A DNA stretch of 41,285 nt from a virus: the IMG/VR virus record IMGVR_UViG_3300031237_000264, positions 1-41,285 of that record; one strand, written 5' to 3'. Below, in pieces: positions 8,020-17,398 of this stretch (its first letter is position 1; each line of letters starts with the position of its first letter). The position numbers were made by a program, and so were the translations under genes. The notes under the pieces were generated by a model that saw nothing but the letters and a program-made list of their open reading frames with translations, was not told the origin of the DNA and ran no database searches.

Positions 8020-11000
8020 TCAGGCGTCCACGTCACCACGGATTTGCAGGCGGAAGGAATCGCTTTGGCTTGACGCCGCGCTCTGAAGCACAGTGCGGGC
8101 CATCCAAATTGGAAAGTTGGCGGCGGCGGTGTTAAACCGGAGCACGTTCCCGGCCGCCCAACCGCCCCCCCAGCCTGTCGCGCGCAGCGTGAAGTAAGGC
8201 AGGCCGGTGCTTGGGTTGGTCGGGATGCAGTCCGCGCTGACGGCGCCGGTGGCCACCTGGCCAACCGACTCCCCGATGACCTGGAAATTCTGGCTGTCCG
8301 TGAACCGTAGCGCCCACCGCTCCTGCAGGCAGGACTTGTCCGTCAGCACCAAGGGGTACGTCGCAAAGTTGTAGGCCGAACTCGGCGCGCCGCCGACCGG
8401 GGCATCTGCCCAGGCGTTTCCCCATGTGGTCTGGGTGAAGTTCAGGGACATGCGTGCCTGCAGATCGCCCATGATCAACGCCGACGACACCTGCGTTTCA
8501 TTGGCGGGGTAGTCGTGCGTGAGCTGGCGCATCAGCGTGAGCTGGCCGGTAATCTGCACGTCGGACAGAAGGGCCATGTCTTCGATGCGGTTCTCGACGT
8601 AGATCGGCGCCACCATTCCCGTCGTGTTGACCGTGCCGAATGTCAGCTTCCCCGCGTCCAGGTCGGTCGTGTACATCGACGGGTCCATCACGACCGGGTT
8701 CGGCCTGGTGCTGTCGATGACGCGGATCTCGGCCACTCGCGTGCGGCCGACGTCGACGATGAGGCCGCTGGCCGGCGTCACCGCCTGGCGCGCGGTGTGG
8801 TGCACCACGGCCACGTCGCCCTGACGGTAGATCGGGACACGACCGTCCTGTGGCAAACGCACAGGGTCCAGCCCAAGCAACGAGGCATCGAGCGGCAAGT
8901 AGGTGTAGGCGACTGCGTTAAACAGAAGCTGGTCGGCGAAGACTGGCAGGGGCTGGAAAATCTTCCCGTCAGCGGTCACTGCCGCGGCGTTGTACCAGAT
9001 CGCGTTCTCGTTCCCTGCCGCCGTCACCATTGCGCCGAAGCGCATCTTCACGACACCGGATGCGTAGTCGATGACGCCGGAGCACTTGCCGTCGATGTTC
9101 AGTCTGCCGGTGCTGTCGGCTGTCACGCTGTAAGGCGTGCCGGCCAGCGGTACCACTCGAACCTGCAGCGATCCAGGGCGCACAGGCGCGGCCGGAACTC
9201 GGAAGACGATCCAGTCTGCCGGCTGCCCCGTGACCGTCGTCAGCAGCGCCCTCATGGTGACGGCGTTGCTGCCTCCGGCCGGCCAGCCCGTCAGCGACAC
9301 CACGCCCGTGCCGTAGACAATGGTGCCGACCTGCGTTGCGGCGCCCGTGGCCGGGTCGAGATCGGTGTAGATGTAGCCCGAGCGGTCGAAGTAGTTCTTG
9401 TCGCCCCAGGTGAATAGCACCGAGCCGGGCACAATGGGTTCGTCGAAATTGCGCGTGATGTCGAACGTCAGATTCGACAATGCATAGGTCTGCCGCGTCG
9501 TGGCAGTGGTCTGCCCCACCACCATGTACTCCACGTCTACCGAGCCTGTCAGATCAACGGGGAACGTTGCCGCCGCATCGTAGTAGCTCAGTCCGGTCAA
9601 CGTGTTTCGGTAGACCGGGTCATTGCTGCCGGTGGCAGCGTCGAGGAACCCGCTGTTCGCCGACTTCGCATAGCCCATCAGCTCGGACTGGTAGACGGGC
9701 TGGGGCACGCTGACAATCGTGTCCGGGTTAAAACCGATGACGCCGGTGCTGTAGTTCACCGCGCCGCCCGTCACGGCAATGAGCGAGCCATTTGCCTGCG
9801 GGCGGCCGAGAACGCCGTTGCCATCGTCGCGGGCATCGATGTACGGGTCCACCGAGATGTACTGCATCGCCGCCGGCACATTCGAGATCGTCTCGTAGTC
9901 CGCGATGACCACGTTCCACCGCACGCGCACCGAGTTGGGCAGGATATTGATGTCATCGAGCGGCAGGCTCAGCTTGCCCGTGCCGTCACGGGACGGCGCT
10001 GCGAAGGTCTTTTTCTTCTTGAGGCCGTACTGGTAGTCCAGCGTGAACACCGTTCCGACAGCCGCCACCACGTTCGGTGTGAGCTCGACCTGGTAGGCGC
10101 CATTGACCCACCGTACATAGCCCGTCCCATCTCCGGCCAAAACGCCCATCGTGTTGGCGGTTGCAACGTAGTTGCCGCCGCCCGGGTTCGGCCAGGTGAT
10201 GCTGACGCTGTTCTGGATGAGCGTCTGGTCGTTGCCCTGGTCGATATTGAACAGCACGCGCGGCGCCTGGATCGTGTTCGCCGTGCGGTCGAAGTATTGC
10301 GACGGCGTCGACCAGAAGAACATGACGGATGAACCGACGTCGGGCAGCGCGCCGAGCGTCACGATTACGGTGCCGGTGACGTAGTTGATGGTGCCCGCGC
10401 CGACCGAGGTGTCGCCGCCCTTTAGCACGCCAATGGTGCCAGTGCCGCCCTGGTCGTTCAGCTCGAACCAGTTGCCTTGGGCCATGAAGGCGACCCGCAG
10501 CGCCCGTGGATTGGGCGGAGGATTCAGCGTGATGGTGTAGAGGCTCGCGCGCGTGGAGGCGTCGACGTCGATGGATGCACTCTCCGATACCTTGATCGGG
10601 CTGGCCGCCGCGACGAAGTTGACCGTGAGCGTGCCGGACACGGACGCCGTGATGGTGAACTTCCCCTGCACATAGTCGATGCTGCCGATCACCGACCCGT
10701 TTTGCACGATGTTGCCCGTGCCATCGTCAGCCGGCGTGCCGGTGGCGTTGATGGAGAAGCTGCCCGGCTTGATCCCGATGCCGAGGTAGAGCGTGGTCGG
10801 CCAGGCCGCCGAGATCACCAGGGGACGCGACAGCACGCTGCCGACAGGAACTATCGGCGCCATATTGCCGGCGGCGTTCAAGTCCGCCAGGGCCGTCTCC
10901 GACTGCGCGGCCGGCACCAGTTGCGAGTAGATGGAATCGACCACTACCCGGATGTCCCCCGCGGATGCGGCCTGGACCATCTTCTGGATGCCGTAGTAGA

Positions 11001-11685
11001 CCGCTGCATCTGCGACGCGCGTATCACGACACACCGCGATCGCCTTCAGGTCGTCGTAGGGGCTCGCCACCGGGCCGACGAAGTCGTAAAGCAGCTTGTT
11101 CGCAATGGTGCAGGTGACAACAACCGCGGTCCATTTAACGTTGGCCGATGTCGTGAACTCGCGCGTGACCGACTCGACCTTGGTGACGCGAACATACTGA
11201 GAGTATTCCGTGGCCAGCGACTCATAGGCGACGAGGCAAAGCGTTTGCCCGACCTTGGGCAGCGGGTCGGCCGGCTTCTGCAGGATCTGGATCGCCTTCT
11301 GACCCGTCAACTGAGTTTCCAGGAGCTGGCCCGGCCATTTGATGCCCTTGGTGACATAGCTCTCGACGCGGTTTCTTGCATCGGTGCGCACGTCCGACCA
11401 GGACTTGGTAGAGAACAGGGTCAAGGAAACGGCCGGATCTTCCGGCCCTCTCAGCACGATGGCATGCGCGCCGAGGTAGCTGTCGGTGTTGGTCACTTGC
11501 ACCGACGGATATGCCTTGCGCAACGCGATGCGGCCGTACACGCGGTCCAGCTCTGAGACGTCCGGGAAGAGGTTGTTCGACGCACCGTCGACCACTTCGT
11601 TGGCGGTGATGCGGCCACCACCGTTGTCGGTGTCCAGGAGGACTTCCGACTTCATCAGTTTGATGTCACCCGACTGGATGGCCAT
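8020..11685 (-). CDS. Large tail-tip structural protein with repeated beta modules
   Basis: This 1221-aa protein lies two genes downstream of the tape measure, where long siphophage tail-tip proteins are encoded. Residues 1-290 look like a distinct alpha/beta domain. From about 300 on, a short motif of the form G-x-I/V-x-Y-x-x-G-x-V recurs at residues 334-344, 429-441, 640-650, 786-797 and 868-879, with a weaker copy near 526. This suggests a string of homologous beta-sandwich modules. No protease, hydrolase or chaperone motif is visible. The ATG at 11685 follows the previous stop by 3 nt. It probably forms the tail shaft tip or fibre; this rests on position and repeat architecture. Confidence 0.7.
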   Translation of the reverse strand: MAIQSGDIKLMKSEVLLDTDNGGGRITANEVVDGASNNLFPDVSELDRVYGRIALRKAYPSVQVTNTDSYLGAHAIVLRGPEDPAVSLTLFSTKSWSDVRTDARNRVESYVTKGIKWPGQLLETQLTGQKAIQILQKPADPLPKVGQTLCLVAYESLATEYSQYVRVTKVESVTREFTTSANVKWTAVVVTCTIANKLLYDFVGPVASPYDDLKAIAVCRDTRVADAAVYYGIQKMVQAASAGDIRVVVDSIYSQLVPAAQSETALADLNAAGNMAPIVPVGSVLSRPLVISAAWPTTLYLGIGIKPGSFSINATGTPADDGTGNIVQNGSVIGSIDYVQGKFTITASVSGTLTVNFVAAASPIKVSESASIDVDASTRASLYTITLNPPPNPRALRVAFMAQGNWFELNDQGGTGTIGVLKGGDTSVGAGTINYVTGTVIVTLGALPDVGSSVMFFWSTPSQYFDRTANTIQAPRVLFNIDQGNDQTLIQNSVSITWPNPGGGNYVATANTMGVLAGDGTGYVRWVNGAYQVELTPNVVAAVGTVFTLDYQYGLKKKKTFAAPSRDGTGKLSLPLDDINILPNSVRVRWNVVIADYETISNVPAAMQYISVDPYIDARDDGNGVLGRPQANGSLIAVTGGAVNYSTGVIGFNPDTIVSVPQPVYQSELMGYAKSANSGFLDAATGSNDPVYRNTLTGLSYYDAAATFPVDLTGSVDVEYMVVGQTTATTRQTYALSNLTFDITRNFDEPIVPGSVLFTWGDKNYFDRSGYIYTDLDPATGAATQVGTIVYGTGVVSLTGWPAGGSNAVTMRALLTTVTGQPADWIVFRVPAAPVRPGSLQVRVVPLAGTPYSVTADSTGRLNIDGKCSGVIDYASGVVKMRFGAMVTAAGNENAIWYNAAAVTADGKIFQPLPVFADQLLFNAVAYTYLPLDASLLGLDPVRLPQDGRVPIYRQGDVAVVHHTARQAVTPASGLIVDVGRTRVAEIRVIDSTRPNPVVMDPSMYTTDLDAGKLTFGTVNTTGMVAPIYVENRIEDMALLSDVQITGQLTLMRQLTHDYPANETQVSSALIMGDLQARMSLNFTQTTWGNAWADAPVGGAPSSAYNFATYPLVLTDKSCLQERWALRFTDSQNFQVIGESVGQVATGAVSADCIPTNPSTGLPYFTLRATGWGGGWAAGNVLRFNTAAANFPIWMARTVLQSAASSQSDSFRLQIRGDVDA

Positions 11686-11688
11686 GCG

Positions 11689-12087
11689 TTAAATCTCCAT
11701 GAAGCGCAGTGTGACCAGGAAGGGGTCGGTTGGATCAGGCGACGGAAAGCCCTTGACCGGGCGGGATTCCATCGCGGTGTCTTCATGCCGGAAAACGACA
11801 GTCCTGGCCGGCACATAGTCAAGTTCCAGCGTCATCTCCAGCCCCTGAATCTCCGTCCAGCTATGCAGCGCGTCGACCGTCTCACGGTCAATCCAGGCCA
11901 TCTCGTCGGCCGGGGGCTCCAGCGTGATCGGGCGTCCTGCCTGGCGCATCGCTGTCTGGCGAATCAGTGCGCCCGTCAGCGAATACGTGGACGTCGAGAC
12001 TGCGCTCGACCAGCTATGCTCGTCGGACCACAGCAGATCGTGCGGAAGATCCAGGGCTATCCCGGTTGTCTTGTTGGTCAGCTTCAT
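11689..12087 (-). CDS. Tail protein following tape measure (distal-tail-like), unknown family
   Basis: This 132-aa protein starts at ATG 12087, overlapping the tape measure stop by 4 nt. The sequence starts with MKLTNKTTGIALDLP and has predicted strands through EMTLELDYVPARTVVFRH and a terminal VTLRFMEI. That is consistent with a small beta-barrel protein capping the distal tail. The gene following the tape measure in lambda-type and B3-type phages usually encodes a tail-tip component, and I infer the same here. Its TAA stop is part of an ATTTAAC motif. No catalytic residues are evident. Confidence 0.65.
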   Translation of the reverse strand: MKLTNKTTGIALDLPHDLLWSDEHSWSSAVSTSTYSLTGALIRQTAMRQAGRPITLEPPADEMAWIDRETVDALHSWTEIQGLEMTLELDYVPARTVVFRHEDTAMESRPVKGFPSPDPTDPFLVTLRFMEI

Positions 12088-15000
12088 GAGGCGGCTCGGC
12101 CTTGGGCAGTTTGAAGAATGCGGATAAAGTCGTTTTCGTCGCGCGGGTCGATGTCGGCCGTTATCGTGCGGCCGCCGGATACCAGATCGATACGGACACG
12201 GCGCGCCGGGGTCGTGGACTCGGCCGCTGCCCGGGCGGCATCGTTGGCGGCGGTGGTGCTCCGGTCGACGCTCTGCACCAGGTTGTCGCTCAGGGTCGAG
12301 GGCTGGTTGGCGGCCTCCTGGCGAGCCAGGCCGGCGGCATCGGCCAGATCCTTGCGCTGTTGATCGGCGGCGCGATTGGCTTCGTCGATGGCGGCTTGGC
12401 GCTTCGTGCGTTCTTCCTCGGCGATGTTGGCGAGCGTGCGCTTGTGGATCTCTTCCAGGTCAGCCAGCGACTCCTGGCGGCTGGTGGCCAGCTCGGAAGC
12501 AGAGCGCGCCACTGCCGAGCGTTCGGTGTCGGTCTGGGCCTGAGCACGCGCCGTTGCCAGCTTGGCCTCGGCGAGCTTGTACTCGACCTGCAGGTCGTCC
12601 ACTCGCTGGCGATACCGGCGCTCCTCGATCTCGGCTTCGCGGCCCTGCAGGCGCAGCAGCTCATCACGAATGCTGGCTGCGTTGTTCGCAAAGCTCGCCG
12701 AAGACGAGATGGCATCGCGCGAACTCTGGCGGATGGCATCGCCCACGCCGGCGTAGCCCTTCGCCAGCAGCTTTGCCGCATCGGCGCCGCGTAGCGCTGC
12801 CTCGGACTGCTCCTGCAGCCGCTGGCGGCCTTCAAGGACTTCCACCTTCACGCGCGCTGCGGCGGTCGCCATGCTGTTGAGGGCGGTGGAGATGCCGATA
12901 GCGTCGCCAATGGGGCGGCTCGACAGCAGGCCAGAGAGCTCCCCGCGAGCGGCCTGCAACTGCATCGCCATGCGCCCGGCTGCTGTGGTCGGCGCCTGGA
13001 GTGCTCCGGTCAGCTCGCTGAACCGCTGGGTTGCCTCCTCGCCCAAAGCGCTCACGCCGCTGCGGATGTCGTTGATGACGGCCGCGACGCCACCGCCCAC
13101 GCTGCCAACGTCGCCGACGACCTTCTGTGCGCCATCGCCCGCCCGCCGGGCGTCTCTGGCCGCGTCCTGCGCGGATTCCGACACCAGCGCCCAATCGTCG
13201 GCCAGCGACTTGGCCTGAATGGAAGCCTGCCGACTTTCCTCGGCGAGCCGTGCTGCCTCGTCGGCGGCGCGTTGCGCTTGCTCGGCCTGCAGGCGCGCAC
13301 TGTCGGTGCCCTCGGCCTGGGCCTTGCGTGCAGCCTCCTTTGCCGCGACCTGGGCGGCGACGGCGTCGGCCGCATCCTGCTGCGCGCGTGCTTCCGCTTC
13401 GGCAGCGGCAAGGTTGGCCTCGGCCACGGCGGTGCCTTCGCGCTGCAGTTGGATGTAGGCACGCACCACGTCGTTGTCGGCGCGATGGGCCTCCGATTGC
13501 GCCTGCGCCACCGATGTCTGGTCTTTGGCCGCCTGGACGGACTGCGAGGACAATTCGCGTAGGCGGTTCTCGACCCGGGCGAACGCCGTCTCCATCGCGT
13601 CGCCGGCCAGCTTGCCACTGGCACCCAGCAGCTCCAACTGCGCGCGCGTCGCCTGCAGCTCCTGGGTGGTCTTGGCCGCGTCGATCAGCCTGTCCGTGGC
13701 CGCCCGGATCTCCGGAGCCTTCGCGCGCACGTTGGTGGCCAGCAGATCGAAAGCCGCCTGAATGTCCGTGAACTGCTTGGACAGCCCGGTCTGGGCGCCG
13801 TCGAGCGACAGCCCGAGTTTGTCCAGAGCCAGCTTGAGCGTGGTGTCGAGAACGAGCGCCAGGCGCTGGGCGTCTGCGCCGGCCGAGCCGAAGGCGGCGT
13901 TGGCCGCGATCTGGAGGCGAGTAAGGCCATCGAGCTGCAGGCTGCCCAGCTCTTTCTCGATGGCCGTGCGGATCTGTGTTGCGGATGCCTTGCCGCGAGT
14001 GCCCAGCTCGTCGAGCGTGGTGAACACGGTCTGGATGCTGGTCACGCTGTTCGCGTTAAATCCCTCGAACACCTTGCCCAGAGCGGTGGCGACCTCCGGG
14101 CTCTTTGCGATCTGGGCGTCGAATGCTGCCAGGAGGCGATTTACCGCCGGCAGGACCGCCATCTCGACGGCGGTGGACGTGGCGCGCGTGGCGTTGTCCA
14201 GGGCGGTCAATCCTTCGTTGGTCGCGGCTATTGCCGTCGCCCATTTCTGCGTTTCGCGCTCTGCCGCGGATTGCTGCTGGGTCAGCAGCTTGACCATGTC
14301 GGCATTGTTGCGGCCGCTCTTTTCCTGCTGCACCTGGTAGCCGAGCAGCTCCTGCGTGCGCATACCCAGGCCGATCTGGGCCGCTTCCAGGGCCTTCTTG
14401 GCCGTCAGTTCATCTCGGTACGCGGCCAGTTGCTGCGGCGTCAGCCTGGCAATATCCTCGGCCGTCTTGACCTGGACGTTGGCATAACGCTGCTGGGCGT
14501 CGATGGTGGCCTGCAGGGCCGGCAGCTGGCGCTGCAGCTCGGCGGCGCGCGTTTGTTCCTGCTGCGACAGCTTCCGGTGCTCAAGTGCGTAGTCCGCAAT
14601 CGCCTTCGCGCCGGCCCGCGCCGCCTCGATGCCGATCAGCCCGATTGTCAGGTAGACATTCACGCTGGACAACGCCATCGCCGCGGTTCGCAGCTTGCCG
14701 ATCTCTGCGCCGGTTTCCGCGGCGCGCCGGCCGCTTTCGGCCAGGCCGCTGGTGAGCTTGCCGACGATCAGGCCGCCAGCAACGATCTTCGCCAGGCTGG
14801 CGAGCTCCCCGGAGAGTTTCGCGGCGGCAATGGCCATGTCGCCCAGGGCGATGCCGGCGGTCTTCAGGGCTTGCTGCACCTGCGGGTCCGCCAGCTTCTC
14901 GGACAGGATGCGGGCGGCTTCAGCAAGGCGCTCGTTTAACCCAGAGCGGCCTACCGTGGCCGCTGTCTCGAAGACGGTGTTCTGCAGGCGGGCGAATTCG

Positions 15001-16877
15001 GCGCGCGCGGAGCCCACGGCCGAGGGCAGACCGTCCTGGAAGGTCTTGCGCAGCTCGGCGGCGAAACGGGGCAGGAACACGTCGGACGCCACTGCCCCCT
15101 GCTCGAGCAGCTGCGACAGGCCCTGCGTGGTGGTGCCCATAGCACGCGCGGCGATCTGGAACGCCCCAGGCAGGCGCTCGCCGAGCTGGCCTCGCAGTTC
15201 TTCCGCGGCCACAGTGCCTTTGCTGACCATCTGCTGGATTGCCAGGAGCGCACCGGATGCCTCATCGGTCGACAGGCCAAGCACCGATGCTGCCTCGCTG
15301 ACAGCGGAGAAGATGTCGCGGGTCTTCTGACCCTCCAGGGCGGTGCCCCGGGTAGCCGCGGCCAGTTTGGTGTATTCCTGGGCGGCACTCGCCAGGTTCA
15401 AGCCAAGGCGGTCCGCCTCGGCACGCACGAAGGCGAACTCCTGGGCCGCCCGCTCAGAGGTGCCGACAACCGACGTCAGGCCGGTCAGAATCCTGTCCAG
15501 CGTCAAGGCGCCCGTGATGGCGGCGCGCGCGGCCTGGAGGGCACCCTGGAACGTCAGGTAGGCGCCGGCCGCGGCCAGCAGGTTCTGGGTAAGCCCCGAG
15601 ATTGCACTCGACCCGCCTGCGGCCGCCGGCGCGGTCGCGCTCATCTCCGCGTTGAGCTCGCGCATGCGCACACGGGTCGCGGCGGCGACGCGCGTCAGCT
15701 CGGCCCCGGAGAGGTTCGCCGTGGACGACAGGCGGGTGTATGCGGCCTGGGTCTCGGCCAGCTCGCTGCGGATCGCCGCAAGCGAGCGCACCCCCAGGGT
15801 CTGGTACGCCTGTTCGTTCCCGGCGCCGGCCAGTTCGCGCTTGAGTGCGGTGACGCGCTCGCGCGTGGCGGCAATCGCACGCGCCTGTTCCTCGGCCGAC
15901 AACTGGCCGGACCGCGACAGTTGTCGGTAGGCGTCTTGGGTGCGGGTGATTTCCGCACGGATGTCGGCGAACGCGCGCACGCCGAGCGTCCGGTATGCCT
16001 CGGCGGCTGCGGCGGCCCGGCCGCCCTGGAGCTGGTCGGTCAGATCTGCGATCTTGGCCTCGGCTGCCGCCGCGGCCTGGGCGAGCTCAGTGCCGGTGAG
16101 GCGGCCGGACCTGGCGAGCGTCGTGTAAGCCGTGCTGGTCTTGGTGATCTCGTCGCGCAGGCTGGCAAACGAGCGCATGCCCAACTGCGCAAAGGCATCG
16201 TCGAAGCCGGTGCCGCTGAGTTCGCGCTGCAGCTCGGCGACGCGAGCTGCGGCGGCTTCGGCCGCGCGGCTCAGTTCCTCGGCCGATAGCTTGCCGCTGG
16301 CCGACAGGGTGTAGTAGGCAGACTGCGTGCGCGAGATCTCGGCGCGGATGTCCTGGAAGGACCGGACGGCGAGCGTGCGCCAGGCGCCGCCCAGGTTGTC
16401 GGTGCTGAGTTGGCGATTGAGCTGCCCAATGGCGTCGGTTGCCTGCCGAGCAGCGCGAATTTGCTCGTCGGCAGAGATCTGCCCGGATCTCGCCAGCGAC
16501 TTGTATGCGTCTTCGATGGAGGCGATCTGAGCACGGATGTCCGTGGCGCTCTGCAGCCCGAGAGTGCGATAGGCGGCGCCAATATCGTCCGATGCAGCCC
16601 TTGCCCCGGCGCGCATCGTGTTAAACGATTGAGTCGCCTCCGCCGCAGCGCCTTCAAGGGCGCGCACGAATTGCTGCGTGGCCGCCGTAAGTGCCTGGAC
16701 ATCCCGGGCGCCGTCCTGGCCGAGGGTCTGGTATGCCTCGCCAATGCCGGTTGAGGCGGCCTTGGCTCCATCGCGCATGGCGTTAAACGACTGTGTGGTC
16801 TCACTCGTCGTGCTGCCCAGCGCGCGCACGAATTCCTGCGCAGCCAGCTTGAGCCTGAGAGTGAGTTCCAGATCCAT
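12084..16877 (-). CDS. Tape measure protein
   Basis: At 1597 aa this is the longest gene and sets tail length. At about 0.15 nm per residue the family rule would predict a tail near 240 nm, longer if anything than is usual for B3-type phages. Residues 13-107 hold two copies of a 54-residue unit. Residues 103-412 hold five tandem units of roughly 60 residues beginning with a (Y/W)RTLGV-R-like motif. Residues about 440-645 match the tape-measure N-terminal domain (LDRILTGL through AAQEYTKLAAATRGT, SKGTVAAEELRGQLGERLPGAF). A hydrophobic stretch near 755 and long Ala/Gln/Glu coiled coils follow, especially at 1200-1560. The start ATG at 16877 has AGGTAG upstream. Confidence 0.93.
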   Translation of the reverse strand: MDLELTLRLKLAAQEFVRALGSTTSETTQSFNAMRDGAKAASTGIGEAYQTLGQDGARDVQALTAATQQFVRALEGAAAEATQSFNTMRAGARAASDDIGAAYRTLGLQSATDIRAQIASIEDAYKSLARSGQISADEQIRAARQATDAIGQLNRQLSTDNLGGAWRTLAVRSFQDIRAEISRTQSAYYTLSASGKLSAEELSRAAEAAAARVAELQRELSGTGFDDAFAQLGMRSFASLRDEITKTSTAYTTLARSGRLTGTELAQAAAAAEAKIADLTDQLQGGRAAAAAEAYRTLGVRAFADIRAEITRTQDAYRQLSRSGQLSAEEQARAIAATRERVTALKRELAGAGNEQAYQTLGVRSLAAIRSELAETQAAYTRLSSTANLSGAELTRVAAATRVRMRELNAEMSATAPAAAGGSSAISGLTQNLLAAAGAYLTFQGALQAARAAITGALTLDRILTGLTSVVGTSERAAQEFAFVRAEADRLGLNLASAAQEYTKLAAATRGTALEGQKTRDIFSAVSEAASVLGLSTDEASGALLAIQQMVSKGTVAAEELRGQLGERLPGAFQIAARAMGTTTQGLSQLLEQGAVASDVFLPRFAAELRKTFQDGLPSAVGSARAEFARLQNTVFETAATVGRSGLNERLAEAARILSEKLADPQVQQALKTAGIALGDMAIAAAKLSGELASLAKIVAGGLIVGKLTSGLAESGRRAAETGAEIGKLRTAAMALSSVNVYLTIGLIGIEAARAGAKAIADYALEHRKLSQQEQTRAAELQRQLPALQATIDAQQRYANVQVKTAEDIARLTPQQLAAYRDELTAKKALEAAQIGLGMRTQELLGYQVQQEKSGRNNADMVKLLTQQQSAAERETQKWATAIAATNEGLTALDNATRATSTAVEMAVLPAVNRLLAAFDAQIAKSPEVATALGKVFEGFNANSVTSIQTVFTTLDELGTRGKASATQIRTAIEKELGSLQLDGLTRLQIAANAAFGSAGADAQRLALVLDTTLKLALDKLGLSLDGAQTGLSKQFTDIQAAFDLLATNVRAKAPEIRAATDRLIDAAKTTQELQATRAQLELLGASGKLAGDAMETAFARVENRLRELSSQSVQAAKDQTSVAQAQSEAHRADNDVVRAYIQLQREGTAVAEANLAAAEAEARAQQDAADAVAAQVAAKEAARKAQAEGTDSARLQAEQAQRAADEAARLAEESRQASIQAKSLADDWALVSESAQDAARDARRAGDGAQKVVGDVGSVGGGVAAVINDIRSGVSALGEEATQRFSELTGALQAPTTAAGRMAMQLQAARGELSGLLSSRPIGDAIGISTALNSMATAAARVKVEVLEGRQRLQEQSEAALRGADAAKLLAKGYAGVGDAIRQSSRDAISSSASFANNAASIRDELLRLQGREAEIEERRYRQRVDDLQVEYKLAEAKLATARAQAQTDTERSAVARSASELATSRQESLADLEEIHKRTLANIAEEERTKRQAAIDEANRAADQQRKDLADAAGLARQEAANQPSTLSDNLVQSVDRSTTAANDAARAAAESTTPARRVRIDLVSGGRTITADIDPRDENDFIRILQTAQGRAAS
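15642..16571 (-). repeat. Five tandem ~60-aa repeats in the tape measure gene
   Basis: This covers tape measure residues 103-412. Each unit starts with a TLG/TLA-type turn followed by RSF-x-x-I-R-x-E-I, then a TQ-x-AY-x-x-L-S-R-SG-x-LS-x-E motif and an Ala-rich helix ending in L-x-(R/A)-E-L. Units begin near residues 103, 166, 229, 295 and 358. DNA-level identity appears lower than protein-level similarity, so the array is old. Confidence 0.75.
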
Positions 16878-16907
16878 GTCGTCTACCTGAGTCGCGGGAG
16901 GAACCTA

Positions 16908-16924
16908 GTGCGGTTTAACCGCAC
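16908..16924. promoter_or_regulatory. 17-bp palindrome upstream of tape measure, centred on TTTAAC
   Basis: GTGCGGTT and AACCGCAC are perfect 8-bp arms around a single central T, 31 bp before the tape measure ATG and just after the frameshifted chaperone ends. It could be a protein-binding site or an RNA stem (6 bp with a TTTAA loop). Confidence 0.45.
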
Positions 16925-16934
16925 CGCACCAGGC

Positions 16935-17374
16935 TTACTTCTTGTGAGCTTCTTTGAGATCCGCCAACGCGCTGAGATAGACCCTGTACGGGTAATCCCA
17001 GGCGTTGGGATGGCCGAGCCGGATCAGGGCGCAGACACTGCGCTCGAAGGCGGCGAGGCGGTGCTCCGGCCGTTGCGCGCGCCGATCTCCGCCAGGCGCT
17101 CCCGCAGGTCGAAAAAATGCGAGTTCACCTCCTTCATGCCCGCGATGACCTTGTTGATCGCCGAAGGGGTCAGGCTCGCCACGGCATCGAGGGTGATGTC
17201 CGACATCAGGAGCAGCTCCCGCAGGGACACGTCGCGGAACAGCAGCAGGTCGACCACATCCTGGTCCGCATGCGGCTGCGTCAGGTCGGCGAACCAGACG
17301 CGGATCTCGGCCACCGTCAGCTCACGGACAGTGACCGGGTTCGGATCAAGCGGAATTACCTTGGTGAGATGCAT
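16935..17374 (-). CDS. Tail assembly chaperone GT-like fusion by -1 ribosomal frameshift
   Basis: The minus strand reads T TTT TTC at 17117-17111, in the 0 frame as CAT TTT TTC, a textbook X XXY YYZ slippery heptamer. Slipping back one base gives an open frame to a TAA at 16935. It encodes EHRLAAFERSVCALIRLG, then HPNAWDYPYRVYLSALADL, resembling the T-like C-terminal domains of other chaperones. The fusion would be 146 aa against 116 aa unshifted. Frameshifted G/GT chaperones are well established in lambda-type tails; use of this site is inferred. Confidence 0.8.
17024..17374 (-). CDS. Tail assembly chaperone, 0-frame product (lambda G-like)
   Basis: This 116-aa protein sits between tail tube and tape measure, the standard place for tail assembly chaperones, which hold the tape measure during tail polymerisation. 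It begins MHLTKVIPLDPNPVTVREL and is acidic and helical in the middle. The sequence from about residue 89 to the 0-frame stop is low-complexity, while an overlapping -1 frame continues with a better-formed domain. That is the pattern expected of a G/GT frameshift pair. The start ATG is 24 nt after the tail tube stop region. Confidence 0.85.
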   Translation of the reverse strand: MHLTKVIPLDPNPVTVRELTVAEIRVWFADLTQPHADQDVVDLLLFRDVSLRELLLMSDITLDAVASLTPSAINKVIAGMKEVNSHFFDLRERLAEIGARNGRSTASPPSSAVSAP

Positions 17375-17398
17375 GGCGGGCCTTTTCCGTTATTTCCG

